DNA of 64,000 bases from Arthrobacter oryzae. GTDB lineage: Bacteria; Actinomycetota; Actinomycetes; Actinomycetales; Micrococcaceae. The stretch lies in contig NZ_CP132204.1 of assembly GCF_030718995.1 (NCBI RefSeq), positions 3,348,001 to 3,412,000 of the forward strand, read 5' to 3'. The notes under the pieces were generated by a model. It saw only the letters and a list, made by a program, of their open reading frames with translations. It did not search any database and was not told the DNA's origin. Made by a program: the position numbers and the translations under genes. This document shows positions 61,078 through 64,000 of the stretch, piece by piece; the first letter of the stretch is position 1; every line of letters starts with the position of its first letter.

Positions 61078-61320
61078 GGGGATGATCCTCTTCTCAGCGG
61101 CGAATGCTGTCGGTCAGGCCGGTGTTACGAATGATACTAGTGTTACTAAAGTTAGTGTTGATGCAAATGTGATCTATGTGAATCTCTCACGAATTGTCGA
61201 TTAGCACAAGAAATGTTTGGCACTGGATATATGCCTATGTTCGGAGTGTCGATTCACGGGCCACGCCCCCGGAATCGCGACGACTAGGCGCAATAGCGCC
61301 CTCCGTGGCAATCTTGATCC

Positions 61321-61674
61321 GTGAGTACTGTAGAAAGCCTTGTAGGCGACTGGCTGCCGCTGCCCGACGTTGCAGAAATGATGAACGTTTCCATCACGAA
61401 GGTCCACGGATTATTGGACGAAAAAGCGCTGGTGGCCCTCAGGGTCGGCGAACGTCGAATCAGGTCCGTACCCGCCGACTTTATGCAGGACGGCCATCCG
61501 GTCGAAAGCCTGAAAGGGACCATCGTGGTCCTGTCCGATGCCGGCTATTCCGACGAGGAACTCATTACCTGGCTCTTTACTCCGGACGAATCACTTCGGG
61601 GCCGCCCGATTGACGCACTGCGCGAAGGCCGTAAAACGGAGATCCGCCGCCGGGCACAGTCCCTCGCCTGGTAG
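61321..61674 (+). CDS. Rv2175c-like DNA-binding protein (winged helix), candidate kinase substrate
   Basis: 117-residue protein with an N-terminal helix-turn-helix (WLPLPDVAEMMNVSITKVHG, then LLDEKALVALRVGERRIRSVP) and a C-terminal helical part (SDEELITWLFTPDESLRG). In M. tuberculosis the equivalent Rv2175c is a DNA-binding protein encoded beside pknL and phosphorylated by it. Here the N-terminus is STVESLVGDW with Thr3 as a possible site. GTG 61321 is the start, about 240 bp from the divergent transglycosylase gene. Confidence 0.87.
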   Translation: MSTVESLVGDWLPLPDVAEMMNVSITKVHGLLDEKALVALRVGERRIRSVPADFMQDGHPVESLKGTIVVLSDAGYSDEELITWLFTPDESLRGRPIDALREGRKTEIRRRAQSLAW

Positions 61675-61692
61675 TAGCCCGCAGTTAGCACC

Positions 61693-61740
61693 CGGAACGG
61701 CCCCTGTGCTTGGACCCGTCCAAACACAGGGGCCGTTCCG
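61693..61740. terminator. hairpin between the Rv2175c-like gene and the prenyl synthase gene
   Basis: A 16-bp perfect stem, CGGAACGGCCCCTGTG (61693-61708) with CACAGGGGCCGTTCCG (61725-61740), has an inner TTGGAC/GTCCAA helix. It separates convergent genes, ending 4 bp from the stop of the second. T-tracts are absent. Confidence 0.75.
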
Positions 61741-61743
61741 ATG

Positions 61744-62838
61744 TCAGGCGGCGCGGCTGACCGTTGCCTCGGCCAGTTTCCGCAGGGCCGTCTTAGGCAG
61801 GTCTTCCAGCGGCAGCAGGTCCAGTTCCGTGAAGGCTGCTCGGCCGAATTCCTCAATCAGGACTTCAGTGGCCTGGAGCGCACCGCAGTCCACAATGATG
61901 CGCCGGATTTCCTCCACGTCGCCGTCGGACAGGTCCGGGCTTCCGAGTCGTGCATCGAGGAAGCTGGACTCCGCCGGAGACGCCTGGTCGAGGGCGAAGG
62001 CAACCAGGACCGTTCGTTTGCCTTCCCTCAGGTCATCGCCGGCCGGCTTCCCGGTGGTAACCGGATCACCGAAGACTCCGAGTACATCGTCACGGAGCTG
62101 GAAGGCTTCGCCGAGCGGCAAGGCGAATGCGGAATAGCCGCGGAGCAGTTCATCGGACGCGCCCGCCAGTGCTCCTCCGAGGGCCAGCGGGTGCTCAGTC
62201 GAATACTTCGCCGACTTGAACCGGATGATTGACTGGGCCCGGCTGACAGCTCCGGCGCGGTCGCGCATGGGGCCGGCCACTTCTTCCAGGATGTCAAGGT
62301 ATTGCCCGGCCATCACTTCGGCCCGCATCAGGTTGAAGATCAGCCGTGCCCGGCTGCCCGATGCTGCCGCCTCGCCTATTTCGGTGAACGTCTCCTCGCT
62401 GAAGGAGAGGCAGAGGTCGCCGGTCAGGATGGCTGCGGCGTGGCCGAACCGTTCACTGTCCAGGGCCCAGCCCTGCGCTTCATGCAGTTGGCTGAAGCGG
62501 CGGTGAACACTGGGGCCTCCGCGCCGCGTATCCGAACGGTCGATGATGTCATCGTGGATCAGTGCCGCCGCCTGGAAAAGTTCCAGGGCGGATCCGGCAG
62601 TAACCACTTCCGTGGCAGCAGCCTCGCCACCGGCGCCGCGCCAGCCCCAGTAGCACATCAGGGCACGCAGCCGTTTGCCGCCGGTGACCAGGTTTGAGAT
62701 AGAGCCCATCAGCGGATCGATGTCCTGGGAGATGGCGGACATCACCGACTGGCGGGTGGCAAGGAAATCAGTGAGCTTGCCGGCGACGGCGGCCACGAAG
62801 GCCGTCTGCTCCAGGCGCAGCTGCTCTGCGACCGTCAC
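61744..62838 (-). CDS. idsA: polyprenyl diphosphate synthase (IdsA-type, probably GGPP/FPP synthase)
   Basis: 364-residue trans-prenyltransferase. First Asp-rich motif DDIIDRSDTRRG, second motif FQLRDDVLGVFGDP, with GGKRLRALMCYWGW at the substrate-binding start. Product chain length is unclear; short-chain (C15-C20) is likely for IdsA-type enzymes. The GTG at 62838 overlaps the stop of the upstream lipoprotein gene by 4 bp (GTGA), indicating one transcript. The pknL-idsA neighbourhood matches M. tuberculosis. Confidence 0.93.
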   Translation of the reverse strand: MTVAEQLRLEQTAFVAAVAGKLTDFLATRQSVMSAISQDIDPLMGSISNLVTGGKRLRALMCYWGWRGAGGEAAATEVVTAGSALELFQAAALIHDDIIDRSDTRRGGPSVHRRFSQLHEAQGWALDSERFGHAAAILTGDLCLSFSEETFTEIGEAAASGSRARLIFNLMRAEVMAGQYLDILEEVAGPMRDRAGAVSRAQSIIRFKSAKYSTEHPLALGGALAGASDELLRGYSAFALPLGEAFQLRDDVLGVFGDPVTTGKPAGDDLREGKRTVLVAFALDQASPAESSFLDARLGSPDLSDGDVEEIRRIIVDCGALQATEVLIEEFGRAAFTELDLLPLEDLPKTALRKLAEATVSRAA

Positions 62839-63362
62839 TTGGCGGACTCGGCTGCGACGTTGGCACCGATGGTGAACGTGGAGACCCCGCCGGTTTCCAC
62901 CACGGCGATGTTCACCGTCTCGTTGTCACCGCGCAGGAAATCCTTTGACGCGACCGCGCCCACGTTCTCCCCGGGCACCGCTTTGAATCCCTGCGCCTCC
63001 AGCGCCTTGGTGTAAAAGGAAACGACGTCGGCGGCCGGCGAGCCGATATTGCCCACCAACGCTGCCGTGGCCGGAGTGGTCGTCTTGTCGAAGCTGCTCG
63101 AGACCACCCTGGCCCCAGGCATCACGGGAAGCAGCTTTTCCGGGAACCCGGTGACGAGGGCGCCGACGGCCGCGGTGGTCCCGGGCGACGCCGACGGGCT
63201 GGCCGGTGCCGTGGTGGTTACCTGCCCCGTGGCGGAAGCTGAAGCGCTGGCGGTCCCGGTGGCCGCGCCGGGACCGGCCGGGGTGCACGCCGCCAGGGCC
63301 AGCATTGCGCCAGCCACCATTACGGCGCAGCCCGCAGGCTTGAGCTTTCCAATTACCTTCAC
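62835..63362 (-). CDS. lipoprotein of unknown function
   Basis: 175-residue predicted lipoprotein. A type II signal peptide ends in the lipobox LALAAC with lipidated Cys26. An Ala/Ser/Thr/Pro-rich spacer follows and then a compact domain (about 75-175) containing FPEKLLPVMPGARVVSSSF and VVSFYTKALEAQGFKAVPG. GTG 63362 is chosen for its AGGAGGA site about 8 bp upstream. The domain resembles small actinobacterial exported proteins with no known function. It is coupled to idsA. Confidence 0.82.
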   Translation of the reverse strand: MKVIGKLKPAGCAVMVAGAMLALAACTPAGPGAATGTASASASATGQVTTTAPASPSASPGTTAAVGALVTGFPEKLLPVMPGARVVSSSFDKTTTPATAALVGNIGSPAADVVSFYTKALEAQGFKAVPGENVGAVASKDFLRGDNETVNIAVVETGGVSTFTIGANVAAESAK

Positions 63363-63436
63363 AGGGACAGTCCTCCTGGTGTTGACGCCGGATGCAGCCT
63401 CCAGTTTAGTCAGTACCACGGCATAGGATTGAAGGC

Positions 63437-64000
63437 GTGGGGTCGGAACAGGATAAACAGCAGCACGAAGCGACCCTCCGGGAGCTCCGTCGAAGCAGCA
63501 TCATGCATGTGGACATGGACGCCTTCTTCGTCTCGGTGGAACTTCGGAGCCGTCCTGAGCTGCGCGGAAGACCGGTGATTGTTGGTTACCCGGCGGACCG
63601 TTCGGTCGTGCTTTCCGCTTCCTATGAGGCCCGGAAATTCGGTGTCAAATCCGCGATGCCCATGGCGGTGGCGGCGCGCATGTGCCCCTCGGCGGTCATT
63701 ATCGAGCCACGGCACAAGCTCTACTACGAGGTTTCTGCCCAGCTGATGGCAATCTTCGGCTCGATTACGGACCTGGTGGAGCCGCTGAGCGTGGACGAAG
63801 CCTTCCTTGACGTCGGCGGGGCGATCCGGCGGCTCGGGAGCCCCCGGGAGATCGGCGGGATCATCCGGCGGCGCGTGCATGAAGAGCTCGGCATCACAGC
63901 CTCCGTGGGAATAGCGGCCAGCAAATTCGTGGCCAAGATCGCGTCCACCCGCTGCAAGCCGGACGGGCTCCTGCTGATCGGCCCGGATGAAACCGTTGCC
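63437..64000 (+). CDS. dinB: DNA polymerase IV (Y family), N-terminal part, cut by window edge
   Basis: The frame is open from GTG 63437 to the window end (188 residues). Catalytic signatures are HVDMDAFFVSVELR with the first metal-binding Asp, YEARKFGVKSAMP, SVDEAFLDV with the second Asp-Glu pair, and ASVGIAASKFVAKIAS. These are diagnostic of DinB translesion polymerases. GAAGG lies just upstream of the GTG. It is divergent from the lipoprotein-idsA operon; the 74-bp gap must hold both promoters. Confidence 0.94.
   Translation, partial: MGSEQDKQQHEATLRELRRSSIMHVDMDAFFVSVELRSRPELRGRPVIVGYPADRSVVLSASYEARKFGVKSAMPMAVAARMCPSAVIIEPRHKLYYEVSAQLMAIFGSITDLVEPLSVDEAFLDVGGAIRRLGSPREIGGIIRRRVHEELGITASVGIAASKFVAKIASTRCKPDGLLLIGPDETVA

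Overview
The window is high-G+C chromosomal DNA from an actinobacterium, most likely Micrococcaceae (Arthrobacter, Pseudarthrobacter or a close relative). The reasons are the actinobacterial 16S/23S sequences, frequent GTG and TTG starts, and a gene order that matches long stretches of the Mycobacterium tuberculosis chromosome (compared from memory). There is no sign of a phage, plasmid, insertion sequence, CRISPR array or classical defence island. Almost everything is core genome, so the interesting signals lie in intergenic DNA, repeats and regulatory sites.

Layout. (1) 1-4511: end of a 3-methyladenine glycosylase gene, apt, helD and tyrS. (2) 4512-10570: one complete rRNA operon (16S-23S-5S, no spacer tRNA) with two good promoters, boxA elements, a near-perfect 23S processing stem and a strong terminator. 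It is followed by an unusual array of short motifs about 32 bp apart (10611-10818). (3) 11101-21517: a repeat-rich TPR protein, HAD phosphatase, small protein, tlyA, nadK, recN, pyrG, Nudix hydrolase and xerD, as around M. tuberculosis tyrS-xerD. (4) 21550-32346: an accessory metabolic block. It holds a second Nudix gene, a gntR-prpD-prpB-prpC 2-methylcitrate operon divergent from a propionyl-CoA synthetase gene with two identical-core palindromic operators between them, and a CitA/CitB-type two-component system divergent from dctA. (5) 32637-40536: the parA-like, scpA, scpB, rluB, tyrA, cmk, plsC, der run, mostly overlapping or closely spaced. (6) 40686-45892: tRNA-Pro(GGG), an Fpg/Nei glycosylase, the gcvH-garA-ftsR-BFN nuclease-merR cluster and a second orphan ParA. 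(7) 46210-55020: pyruvate carboxylase, acyl-CoA synthetase, ROK glucokinase, and a translationally coupled set of two paralogous alpha/beta hydrolases plus a small membrane protein. (8) 55132-64000: plsC, class II DAHP synthase, PASTA Ser/Thr kinase (PknL type), a secreted LysM lytic transglycosylase, an Rv2175c-like DNA-binding protein, a prenyl diphosphate synthase with a lipoprotein gene, and the start of dinB.

How the parts fit. Propionate enters through PrpE and is oxidised by PrpC, PrpD and PrpB to pyruvate and succinate. Dicarboxylates enter through DctA under a CitA/CitB system, and pyruvate carboxylase replenishes oxaloacetate. GarA (FHA, ETTS motif) is expected to tune 2-oxoglutarate metabolism through Ser/Thr phosphorylation. 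ScpA/ScpB, ParA, XerD and RecN serve chromosome maintenance. The kinase, LysM transglycosylase and DNA-binding protein form a plausible cell-wall sensing neighbourhood.

Convergent genes are separated by unusually clean long hairpins (22049, 44978, 49634, 57398, 61693). I found no clearly new multi-gene system. The best candidates for undescribed biology are the ~32-bp periodic array after the rRNA operon, the repeat-rich TPR protein, the ScpB insertion, and the kinase/transglycosylase/DNA-binding-protein arrangement.
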